DNA of 64,000 bases from positions 1,556,171 through 1,620,170 of the forward strand of contig JAWPMW010000001.1 of the NCBI GenBank assembly GCA_033344735.1. The letters run 5' to 3'. Shown piece by piece: positions 1 to 7,033 of the stretch (positions within the stretch are counted from its first letter, which is position 1; each line of letters opens with the position of its first letter). The notes beneath the pieces are model-generated. The model was not told the origin of the DNA. It saw only the letters and a list, made by a program, of their open reading frames with translations, and searched no databases. The DNA is from Gammaproteobacteria bacterium (GTDB lineage: Bacteria; Pseudomonadota; Gammaproteobacteria; UBA4575). Position numbers and translations under genes: made by a program.

Positions 1-67
1 CAAAAGCTTTATATATTTAGATCCTAGCAAACAACCTAAAGACTAGCGTTTAGTTTTTGTTGCATGC

Positions 68-103
68 AAGGCCAGTTGGGTTAAACTCAACTGGCCTTTT
101 TTA
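68..103 (+). terminator. Rho-independent terminator upstream of folD
   Basis: A 13-bp stem (68-80 paired with 86-98, one G-T pair, 5-nt loop) carries a GGCCAGTT core and runs into a T-rich tail (97-103). It would end transcription of whatever lies left of the window on the + strand, so the folD cluster probably has its own promoter between 104 and 158. I could not pick a convincing promoter there by eye. Confidence 0.8.
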
Positions 104-158
104 TTGGGCCTGTCTTTATTAAATCAATAATCTGAATTCGGCACTTGAGACTTAACCA

Positions 159-1013
159 TTGATCATCGACGGCAAAAAAGTTGCGGTAGAAATACGCAAT
201 AAAATTAAATCCCAACTAGAACACTTTCCTGATACTCAAATTACTCTAGCTACTGTTATTGTAGGGAGTAACCCTGCAAGCCAGCTATATGTAGGCATGA
301 AGCATCGTGAAGCAAACGCTGCAGGTATTCATTCTAAGCGTATAGAGCTTGACGAAAATATTTCTCAAAAAGATTTAGAACACCAAATCTCTCTGCTTGC
401 AGACGATGATAAAGTTCATGGGATTCTAGTTCAGCTACCACTACCGAAACATTTAAATAAAGAGAGAATGCTCAGCAGAATCCCGTCATACAAAGATGTT
501 GATGGTTTAACTGAGATTAATATGGGTCGACTACTACAGGGTCACAAACAATTAGTTCCATGCACACCCTTAGGAGTAATACGATTAATCGAAGCTTACA
601 ATATAGAGACTAGCGGTCGTAATGCAGTGGTTGTGGGTCGTTCTTCTCTAGTCGGCTTGCCTCAAATGTTGTTGTTATCCGAAAAAGGTGCTGACGCCAC
701 AGTAACTCTCGCCCATTCACGCACAAAAGATCTCGCCGAGGTATGCAAAAAGGCTGATATTTTAGTTGCTGCGGTTGGCGTACCGGCCATTATCAAAGCA
801 GAATTCGTCAAACCCGGAGCAATGGTGTTTGATGTTGGCGTCTCTAGAGTTGATGACAGAATCCAAGGTGATGTAGATTTTGATGCAGTTAGCAAAATAG
901 CTGGTGGCATAACACCTATGCCCGGTGGCACTGGCCCAATGACAGTTGCTTGTTTATTACAAAACACTATTCTTGCTGCAACACTTCAAGATGTGTTGCC
1001 TAGGTCTCATTAA
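159..1013 (+). CDS. folD: Bifunctional methylene-H4F dehydrogenase / methenyl-H4F cyclohydrolase FolD
   Basis: FolD interconverts methylene-, methenyl- and formyl-tetrahydrofolate in the cytoplasm using NADP. The 284-residue product has normal family length. The catalytic set is visible: Tyr44 and Lys48 (YVGMK), Gln92 (VQLPLP), the DVDG loop at 113-116, and PCTP at 134-137. The Rossmann motif reads GRSSLVGLP from 160. The C-terminal family motif is GGTGPMT where GGVGPMT is usual. An in-frame TAA sits two codons upstream, so translation must start at TTG 159, behind only a weak GAGA. It leads a serine-cycle cluster with no fchA, so it may supply the cyclohydrolase step beside MtdA. Family assignment is secure; the pathway role is inferred. 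Confidence 0.93.
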   Translation: MIIDGKKVAVEIRNKIKSQLEHFPDTQITLATVIVGSNPASQLYVGMKHREANAAGIHSKRIELDENISQKDLEHQISLLADDDKVHGILVQLPLPKHLNKERMLSRIPSYKDVDGLTEINMGRLLQGHKQLVPCTPLGVIRLIEAYNIETSGRNAVVVGRSSLVGLPQMLLLSEKGADATVTLAHSRTKDLAEVCKKADILVAAVGVPAIIKAEFVKPGAMVFDVGVSRVDDRIQGDVDFDAVSKIAGGITPMPGGTGPMTVACLLQNTILAATLQDVLPRSH

Positions 1014-1227
1014 ACGCTAAATAACCGCTATATCCAGCTAAACTGCGCTTGAGGACATGTGTCTGCTTGTGGCATCATGGCGAACTTTTCGGGATCTGTT
1101 GAAAAACCACCCACATTGTCAAATTTTAAGAATCTCCTTGCAGTTAAAAGGCTATCTCAAGACATGTACATAGCAAATCAAGGGTGTTCAAAAACTAGAT
1201 TTATCAACTCAATTTAAAGGTAACACT

Positions 1228-2499
1228 ATGCCTGGCCAAAAACTTAGCTTCCCAGGGCGCAATTATTTATTTGCTCCTGGCCCAACACATATTCCTAATG
1301 AAGTAATGAATGCAATGGTGGTTCCTCAAGAAGACCATCGTGCTCCAGACTTTCCACAATTAGTTAAGCCTCTATTAGAAGACCTAAAGAAAATCTTCAG
1401 AACTAGAAAAGGCCAGTGTTTCATCTTCCCAGCTACTGGAACAGCCGGTTGGGAAATCGCATTAACAAATACATTATCTCCAGGCGATAAAATTCTAACT
1501 TCACGATTCGGTCAATTTAGTCACTTATGGTTTGACTTAGCAACACGTATTGGTCTTGACGTTGAGGTAATTGATGTTCCTTGGGGTGAAGGCGTTCCTG
1601 TCATGGAAATCAAAAAGCGTCTAAGAGCGGATAAAGAGCGCAAAATCAAAGCCGTTGTTGCATGTCACAACGAAACTGCGACAGGTGTCACTAGTAATAT
1701 TGCTGCACTTGGTAAAGCAATGAAAAAAGACCTTAAGCACCCAGCGCTATTAATGGTTGATGGTGTAAGTTCTGTAGCAAGTATTGATTTCCGCATGGAC
1801 GAGTGGGGAGTAGATGTTGCAGTCAGCGGTTCTCAAAAAGGCTTCATGCTTCCTGCAGGCATGGCGCTACTAGCATTCAGCCCTAAAGCACTTACGAAGC
1901 ATAAATCTTCAAAGTGCGCGAAGTGCTTCTTAGACATTAAGGATCATCTTGCAACAAATAAAGACGGCTATTTCCCTTACACACCTTCAGTACCAATGTT
2001 ACGTGGACTACGCGCATCTCTTGATTTGTTATTAGGCGAAGGCTTAGACAATGTCTATGCACGTCACTTCCGATTAGCTGAAGGTGTTCGTAAAGCAGTT
2101 AAAGCATGGGGTCTACAAACATGTGCGGCTTCTCCTAAATTGAATTCTGATACTGTCACCGCAATTTTGACTCCTCCAAGTGTTAACGCTGCAGAAGTTA
2201 TCCATATCGCATACCATCGATATAACATCTCATTAGGTGCTGGCTTAACTCAAGTTGCGGGTAAAGTATTCCGCATCGGCCACCTTGGTGACAACAGCGA
2301 TGTCCGCATGATGGCAGCATTAGGTGGCGTTGAAATGGCTATGCGTGACGCAGGTATTCGAATCAAACCCGGAAGTGGTACAGGTGCAGCTTGTGAATAT
2401 TATCGCAAGACAGCAATAGCTATTCCTGCATTCAAAGCACCAACTGCTCCAAAAACTAAAGCTAAGCGTAAAGCTAAAAGAAAAACTGCTAAGCGTTGA
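1228..2499 (+). CDS. sgaA: Serine-glyoxylate aminotransferase
   Basis: PLP enzyme that moves the amino group of serine to glyoxylate, giving hydroxypyruvate and glycine, a core serine-cycle step. The fold-type I core has the N-terminal FAPGPTHIP motif, HNETATG near 147-153, and the PLP lysine in SGSQKGF (Lys204). The start ATG follows AAAGG at good spacing. After the normal core the protein ends in a strongly basic tail (about residues 405-423, KTKAKRKAKRKTAKR), which I do not expect in this family. The malyl-CoA lyase gene follows after 30 bases, so the two are probably co-transcribed. Homologous alanine-glyoxylate aminotransferases are the main alternative, but the neighbours favour Sga. 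Confidence 0.93.
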   Translation: MPGQKLSFPGRNYLFAPGPTHIPNEVMNAMVVPQEDHRAPDFPQLVKPLLEDLKKIFRTRKGQCFIFPATGTAGWEIALTNTLSPGDKILTSRFGQFSHLWFDLATRIGLDVEVIDVPWGEGVPVMEIKKRLRADKERKIKAVVACHNETATGVTSNIAALGKAMKKDLKHPALLMVDGVSSVASIDFRMDEWGVDVAVSGSQKGFMLPAGMALLAFSPKALTKHKSSKCAKCFLDIKDHLATNKDGYFPYTPSVPMLRGLRASLDLLLGEGLDNVYARHFRLAEGVRKAVKAWGLQTCAASPKLNSDTVTAILTPPSVNAAEVIHIAYHRYNISLGAGLTQVAGKVFRIGHLGDNSDVRMMAALGGVEMAMRDAGIRIKPGSGTGAACEYYRKTAIAIPAFKAPTAPKTKAKRKAKRKTAKR

Positions 2500-2529
2500 G
2501 CTAATAAATAATTCAAAAGGATAGTAAAT

Positions 2530-3471
2530 ATGAGTTTTACACAACCTACACCCGCCAGACAAAGAGTACAGCGATGTGAACTCGCGGTCCCTGCTTCCAA
2601 CGTTAAAATGATTGAAAAGTCAGTGGACTGTGATGCGGACTTTGTATTTTTAGATTTAGAGGACGCCGTTGCTCCTGGTGACAAAGTACAAGCACGCAAA
2701 AATGCCATCGAAGCTGTCAATGGCCTCGACTGGGCTGGCAAAGGAAAAACAATTGCCGTCCGTATTAATGGTCTTGATACACATTATATGTATCGTGACG
2801 TGATTGATCTGGTAGAACAGGCGGGTAGCAAACTAGATACTATTTTTATTCCTAAAGCAGGCGTCCCATCTGATGTTTATATGGTAGATGCGCTACTGTC
2901 TCAAATTGAAGAAGCAAAAGGATTTAAAAACAAAATAGCTATAGAAGCCATTATTGAAACGACGCTAGGAATGGCAAATGTTGAAGCCATAGCACAATCT
3001 AGCTCACGTTTAGAAGCCTTACATTTTGGTGTTGCGGACTACTCAGCAAGTTGCCGGGCACGTACTGTTAATATAGGTGGCTTAAACCCAGATTATCCTG
3101 GCGATCAATGGCATTCAGCAATTTCACGCATGGTAGTAGCTTGTCGCGCATATGGCTTACGTCCTATTGACGGCCCTTTTGGCGATATCAAAGATCCTGA
3201 AGCATACACGCTAGCATGTCGTCGCGGAGCTGCTCTCGGCATTGAAGGCAAATGGGCAATCCACCCATCACAAATACCATTGGCAAATGAAGTATTTTCA
3301 CCACCTGCTGAAGAAGTTGATAGAGCACATCGCATTCTCGAGGAACTTGATAAAGCCGCTAAAGCTGGACAAGGTGCCGCAACATTAGATGGTAAGATGA
3401 TCGATGCTGCATCAGCAAAGATGGCAGAAAATGTAGTTAATGCAGCTAAGGCTATCGCTGCTAAGCAATAA
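2530..3471 (+). CDS. mcl: L-malyl-CoA lyase (HpcH/HpaI-CitE family)
   Basis: Cleaves malyl-CoA into glyoxylate and acetyl-CoA, closing the serine cycle. The 313-residue protein has the CitE-like TIM-barrel signatures FLDLEDAV (metal-binding acidic pair), RINGLDTHYMYRD, IEAIIET and GVADYSAS, and the IHPSQ motif late in the barrel. The ATG is preceded by AAAAGGA. The last 40 residues are Ala/Lys-rich. Position between sga and mtkAB matches serine-cycle loci of methylotrophs and separates it from citrate lyase beta subunits. The related beta-methylmalyl-CoA lyase activity cannot be excluded. A perfect hairpin follows before mtkA. Confidence 0.92.
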   Translation: MSFTQPTPARQRVQRCELAVPASNVKMIEKSVDCDADFVFLDLEDAVAPGDKVQARKNAIEAVNGLDWAGKGKTIAVRINGLDTHYMYRDVIDLVEQAGSKLDTIFIPKAGVPSDVYMVDALLSQIEEAKGFKNKIAIEAIIETTLGMANVEAIAQSSSRLEALHFGVADYSASCRARTVNIGGLNPDYPGDQWHSAISRMVVACRAYGLRPIDGPFGDIKDPEAYTLACRRGAALGIEGKWAIHPSQIPLANEVFSPPAEEVDRAHRILEELDKAAKAGQGAATLDGKMIDAASAKMAENVVNAAKAIAAKQ

Positions 3472-3513
3472 GCTTCTAACAATTTTCCCTGGTTGTGGCG
3501 CTAGGACGCGTCA

Positions 3514-3546
3514 GTACAAATAACGATCAAATATCGTTATTTGTAC
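3514..3546. repeat. Perfect 14-bp inverted repeat after mcl
   Basis: GTACAAATAACGAT (3514-3527) and its exact reverse complement (3533-3546) flank a 5-nt loop. There is no T tract on either side, so it is not a textbook terminator. It may be a Rho-dependent or processing hairpin that sets different mRNA levels for sga-mcl and mtkAB, or a protein-binding operator. Confidence 0.6.
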
Positions 3547-3653
3547 ATACAACCATTGGGATTATCTCTTTTCATTCCTTCTCAATGCATGGATTTTTAA
3601 AGCCAATATTTCGCCTTATTTAAGCTTCTTCTAGCTGTATCTCTATAGGCACC

Positions 3654-3683
3654 TTGCACAATCCTATAAGGAACCACTAAAAT
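3654..3683 (+). promoter_or_regulatory. Candidate sigma-70 promoter for mtkA-mtkB-hpr
   Basis: TTGCAC (3654-3659) and TAAAAT (3678-3683) are separated by 18 bases, about 155 bases before the mtkA start. It is a match by eye in an AT-rich spacer, so chance similarity is quite possible. Confidence 0.25.
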
Positions 3684-3839
3684 AGGGCTATATAAAAATA
3701 ATAACCATAGTTTTATTACGTCTTTTTTACGTTCCTAACGTACGTACTTAAAAAAACACAGGTGCAGTAATTAATTACTCGCACGCAGTTCTAACACTGC
3801 GCGCGTACTCTTTTTTTAATTTAAAACAGGGAGGATGCT

Positions 3840-5015
3840 GTGGATATCCACGAGTATCAAGCAAAAGAGCTATTAACCAAGTTCGGAGTAAATATTGCTC
3901 CTGGTGGTTTAGCATATAGTCCAGAACAAGCAGTTTATCGTGCCAAAGAAATCGGTGGAAATAAATGGGTGGTTAAAGCCCAGATTCATTCAGGTGCACG
4001 CGGTAAAGCTGGTGGCGTTAAAGTCTGTACTACTGAAGAAGAAGTATTAGCCGCTGCTACAGAAATGCTAGGCAAGACACTAGTAACGCATCAGACTGGT
4101 CCACAAGGAAAAGTTGTCTATCGCTTATATGTTGAAGAAGGCGCTGACATTGAACGTGAAATTTATGTTGCGTTAGTACTAGATCGCGTTAAACAACGCG
4201 TTGCTATGGTTGTTTCTTCTGAAGGAGGAATGGATATCGAGGAAGTTGCAGCAAACAATCCTGAAGCAATTATTCGTACTGAAATTGAACCTCAAGTAGG
4301 TCTGACTGATTTCCAAGCACGTGAAATAGCTTTCAAACTAGATCTACCTCCTGCACTTGTTACTCAAGCAGTAAAAACATTTAAAGGGGCTTACCGTTCT
4401 TTCACAGAACTCGACGCCACTATGGTAGAAATTAATCCTTTAGTAGTCACCAAAGGTGGCCACATACGTGCACTTGACGCAAAAATGGGATTTGATAGCA
4501 ACGCATTATTTCGTCGTCCACAAATAGCCGAGCTACGTGACAAATCTCAAGAAGATCCGCGTGAAACAGCAGCATCAGATTACGGCCTAAGTTATGTTGG
4601 CCTAGATGGTGACATCGGTTGCATGATTAATGGTGCAGGCCTTGCTATGGCATCTCTAGATATGATCAAACACAAAGGTGGTAATCCAGCTAACTTCCTC
4701 GATATTGGTGGTGGCGCTTCCCCAGAACGTGTTGCTAAAGCTTTTGAATTAGTACTTGCTGACGAAGGCGTTAAGGCATTCCTAGTTAATATCTTCGCAG
4801 GTATTAACCGCTGCGATTGGATCGCAGAAGGAATTGTTCAAGCATTTAAACAGGTTGAAGTAAAAGTTCCATTAGTCGTACGTCTTTCAGGTACTAACGT
4901 AGAGCAAGGACAAAAAATAATTGACGAAAGCGGTTTACCAATTATCTCTGCTCATACACTCGCTGAAGCAGCTGAAAAAGCAGTAGAAGCTCGTAACAAA
5001 GCCGTTGGCGCATAG
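3840..5015 (+). CDS. mtkA: Malate-CoA ligase (malate thiokinase) beta subunit
   Basis: With MtkB it forms malyl-CoA from malate, CoA and ATP. The 391 residues match the SucC family: N-terminal MDIHEYQAK, an ATP-grasp domain, and the C-terminal ligase domain with GGGASPERV and [11 protein letters not shown]. Succinyl-CoA synthetase SucC is the close alternative; the call rests on placement beside mcl, sga, hpr and ppc. The start is GTG 3840, five bases after a strong GGGAGG, and no competing ATG exists. mtkB follows after 11 bases. Confidence 0.9.
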   Translation: MDIHEYQAKELLTKFGVNIAPGGLAYSPEQAVYRAKEIGGNKWVVKAQIHSGARGKAGGVKVCTTEEEVLAAATEMLGKTLVTHQTGPQGKVVYRLYVEEGADIEREIYVALVLDRVKQRVAMVVSSEGGMDIEEVAANNPEAIIRTEIEPQVGLTDFQAREIAFKLDLPPALVTQAVKTFKGAYRSFTELDATMVEINPLVVTKGGHIRALDAKMGFDSNALFRRPQIAELRDKSQEDPRETAASDYGLSYVGLDGDIGCMINGAGLAMASLDMIKHKGGNPANFLDIGGGASPERVAKAFELVLADEGVKAFLVNIFAGINRCDWIAEGIVQAFKQVEVKVPLVVRLSGTNVEQGQKIIDESGLPIISAHTLAEAAEKAVEARNKAVGA

Positions 5016-5026
5016 GGAGATTACAA

Positions 5027-5914
5027 ATGACTGTTTTATTAGATGAAAAAACCAAAGTCATCGTCCAGGGTTTTACTGGAAAAATTGGTACATTTCACGC
5101 AGAAGAAATGATGAACTATGGCACTAACCTCGTCGGTGGTGTAACTCCAGGAAAAGGTGGCCAGGAACATTTAGGCAAACCTGTATTCAATACTGTAAAA
5201 GAAGCGGTTAAAGAAGCGGGTGCACAAGCCAGTATCATTTTCGTTCCTGCCGCATTTGCAGCAGATTCAATTATGGAAGCAGCTGATGCAGGCATTAAAT
5301 ACTGTGTAGCCATTTCAGATGGAATACCCGCACAAGACATGATGATGGTTAAACGTTACATGTATCGATATAAGAAAGAAGATCGTATGGTTCTTACTGG
5401 TCCAAACTGCGCAGGTACTATCAGCCCAGGAAAAGCCATGCTAGGAATTATGCCTGATCATATTTACATGCAAGGCAACGTTGGTGTTGTTGGCAGATCT
5501 GGCACATTAGGCTATGAAGCTGCGTCTCAAATGAAAGAACGCGGTATCGGAATTACTACAAGTGTTGGTATTGGTGGCGATCCAATTAACGGAAGTTCTC
5601 ACCGCGACATCCTAGAGCACTTTGAAAAAGATCCAGATACAAAAGCCGTAATGATGATTGGTGAAATTGGTGGCCCTCAAGAAGCTGAAGCCGCAGAATA
5701 TTTCAAGAACCATATGACAAAACCATTGGTTGCCTACATTGCTGGTCTAACCGCTCCTAAAGGACGCCGCATGGGTCACGCAGGTGCAATTGTTTCTGGT
5801 GTTGGTGAAAGCGCCGCGGAGAAAGTTGCTCTACTACAAGAAGCTGGTGTTGTTGTTGCACCGACACCTTCGGATTTGGGTAGCACCATGGAACAAGTGT
5901 TAAAAGATTTATAG
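5027..5914 (+). CDS. mtkB: Malate-CoA ligase (malate thiokinase) alpha subunit
   Basis: CoA-binding and catalytic subunit partnering MtkA. Its 295 residues show the SucD pattern: an N-terminal CoA-binding Rossmann domain (QGFTGKIGTFHA), GPNCAGTISPG near 125-135, and the phosphorylated active-site histidine His251 in GHAGAIVSG. The spacing from mtkA (11 bases, GGGAG ribosome site) shows translational pairing. Succinyl-CoA ligase is the alternative by family; the serine-cycle neighbours make malate the likely substrate. hpr follows after 27 bases. Confidence 0.9.
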   Translation: MTVLLDEKTKVIVQGFTGKIGTFHAEEMMNYGTNLVGGVTPGKGGQEHLGKPVFNTVKEAVKEAGAQASIIFVPAAFAADSIMEAADAGIKYCVAISDGIPAQDMMMVKRYMYRYKKEDRMVLTGPNCAGTISPGKAMLGIMPDHIYMQGNVGVVGRSGTLGYEAASQMKERGIGITTSVGIGGDPINGSSHRDILEHFEKDPDTKAVMMIGEIGGPQEAEAAEYFKNHMTKPLVAYIAGLTAPKGRRMGHAGAIVSGVGESAAEKVALLQEAGVVVAPTPSDLGSTMEQVLKDL

Positions 5915-5941
5915 TCTAAAAGAGTCTTAAGGAGAATCTTA

Positions 5942-6910
5942 ATGAGCAAACCTAAGGTTATTGTTACCCGCAAGTGGCCAGAGCCAGTTGAGGCGAAGTT
6001 AAAAGAGTTATATGACGTTCAGCTTAATGAAAGCGACGTTGCTATGACGCCTGATGAATTGAAAGCAGCATTAAATAACTGTGATGCATTCTGCCCAACA
6101 GTGACTGATCCAATTAATGCAGATGTACTTGGTACCGCTGATATTTCTGCAAAAATAATCGGTAGTTATGGTGTTGGCTTTAACCATATCGATTTAGATG
6201 CTGCAAAAGCACGCGGCTTAACCGTCACTAATACACCAGAAGTTCTAACTGATTGTACTGCTGATATTGCAATGGGCTTGTTGCTTGCGTCGGCACGCAG
6301 AATCACTGAAGGAGAGCGTCACTTACGTGCCGGTGAGTGGACTGGCTGGCGCCCAACCCACATGATGGCAACTAAAGTAACTGGTAAAACATTAGGCTGT
6401 ATTGGCTTTGGCCGTATTGCACAAGCAATGGCTCAGCGCGCGCACTTTGGCTTTGATATGAAAATTATCTTTAGCGACCCATACCCACCACCACAAGATG
6501 TGATTGATAAATTCGGCGCCACTCTAATGAGCGTAGAAGAAGTTCTACAACAAGCCGACTTTGTATCCCTCCATTGTCCTGGTGGCAAAGATACTTACCA
6601 CTTATTAAATGATGAAAGAATCGGAATGATGCAAAAACATGCAGTTCTAGTGAACTCAGCTCGTGGTGATGTAATTGACAACCAAGCACTGATAGCTGCA
6701 CTGAAAAATGGCACTATAGCAGGCGCAGGTCTTGATGTATTTGAAGGTGAGCCTGAATTAGACCCTGGTTTCTTAGATTGTGAGAACGCAGTTTTGCTTC
6801 CGCACCTTGGTAGTGCATCCGTAGAAACAAGAATCGCTATGGGCGAACGTGTTTTAGAAAATTTAAAAGCATTCTTCGCTGGAGAAACTCCACGAGACAA
6901 GTTGGTATAG
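5942..6910 (+). CDS. hprA: NAD(P)H-dependent hydroxypyruvate reductase
   Basis: Reduces hydroxypyruvate, made by Sga, to D-glycerate. The 322-residue protein belongs to the D-2-hydroxyacid dehydrogenase family: the nucleotide-binding motif GCIGFGRIAQ lies at 152-161, and the catalytic triad is Arg241 (SARGDV), Glu270 (FEGEP) and His288 (LLPHLGSAS). The Asp after the second strand (FSDPYPP) suggests NADH preference. AAGGAG precedes the ATG at good spacing. Glyoxylate reductase is a normal side activity of this family. A hairpin at 6984-7008 separates it from ppc. Confidence 0.92.
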   Translation: MSKPKVIVTRKWPEPVEAKLKELYDVQLNESDVAMTPDELKAALNNCDAFCPTVTDPINADVLGTADISAKIIGSYGVGFNHIDLDAAKARGLTVTNTPEVLTDCTADIAMGLLLASARRITEGERHLRAGEWTGWRPTHMMATKVTGKTLGCIGFGRIAQAMAQRAHFGFDMKIIFSDPYPPPQDVIDKFGATLMSVEEVLQQADFVSLHCPGGKDTYHLLNDERIGMMQKHAVLVNSARGDVIDNQALIAALKNGTIAGAGLDVFEGEPELDPGFLDCENAVLLPHLGSASVETRIAMGERVLENLKAFFAGETPRDKLV

Positions 6911-6983
6911 ACCACAACTTAAAGCCGTTATGAACATACATTGCTTCACATTATGTTAAGCGGTATTGTTTTATAACTTATAT

Positions 6984-7008
6984 AAAAGGAGGCTGCATGC
7001 CTCCTTTT
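6984..7008. terminator. Hairpin between hprA and ppc
   Basis: AAAAGGAGGC (6984-6993) pairs exactly with GCCTCCTTTT (6999-7008) around a 5-nt loop. It could act as a weak bidirectional terminator, with only four T at the 3' arm. The left arm also contains an excellent Shine-Dalgarno sequence followed by ATG at 6997, which opens a 22-codon frame overlapping the ppc start out of frame. Terminator and leader-control readings are both open. Confidence 0.5.
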
Positions 7009-7033
7009 GCACGTATGAGAGATAAACCATTTT

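Larger units (their letters stand above)
3472..3839. other. Long intergenic region between mcl and mtkA
   Basis: These 368 bases hold no credible gene. They contain a perfect 14-bp hairpin (3514-3546), a possible sigma-70 promoter (3654-3683), a GTACGTAC palindrome (3740-3747) flanked by T and A runs, and a strong ribosome binding site for mtkA (CAGGGAGG, 3827-3834). The layout suggests that mtkA-mtkB-hpr form a separately controlled transcription unit within the serine-cycle cluster. Confidence 0.6.

Noticed and set aside
3840-5914. Succinyl-CoA synthetase (sucCD) instead of malate thiokinase
   Set aside because: The families are homologous, but the pair sits among sga, mcl, hpr, ppc and mtdA, with no TCA-cycle genes nearby, so malate-CoA ligase is the better call.
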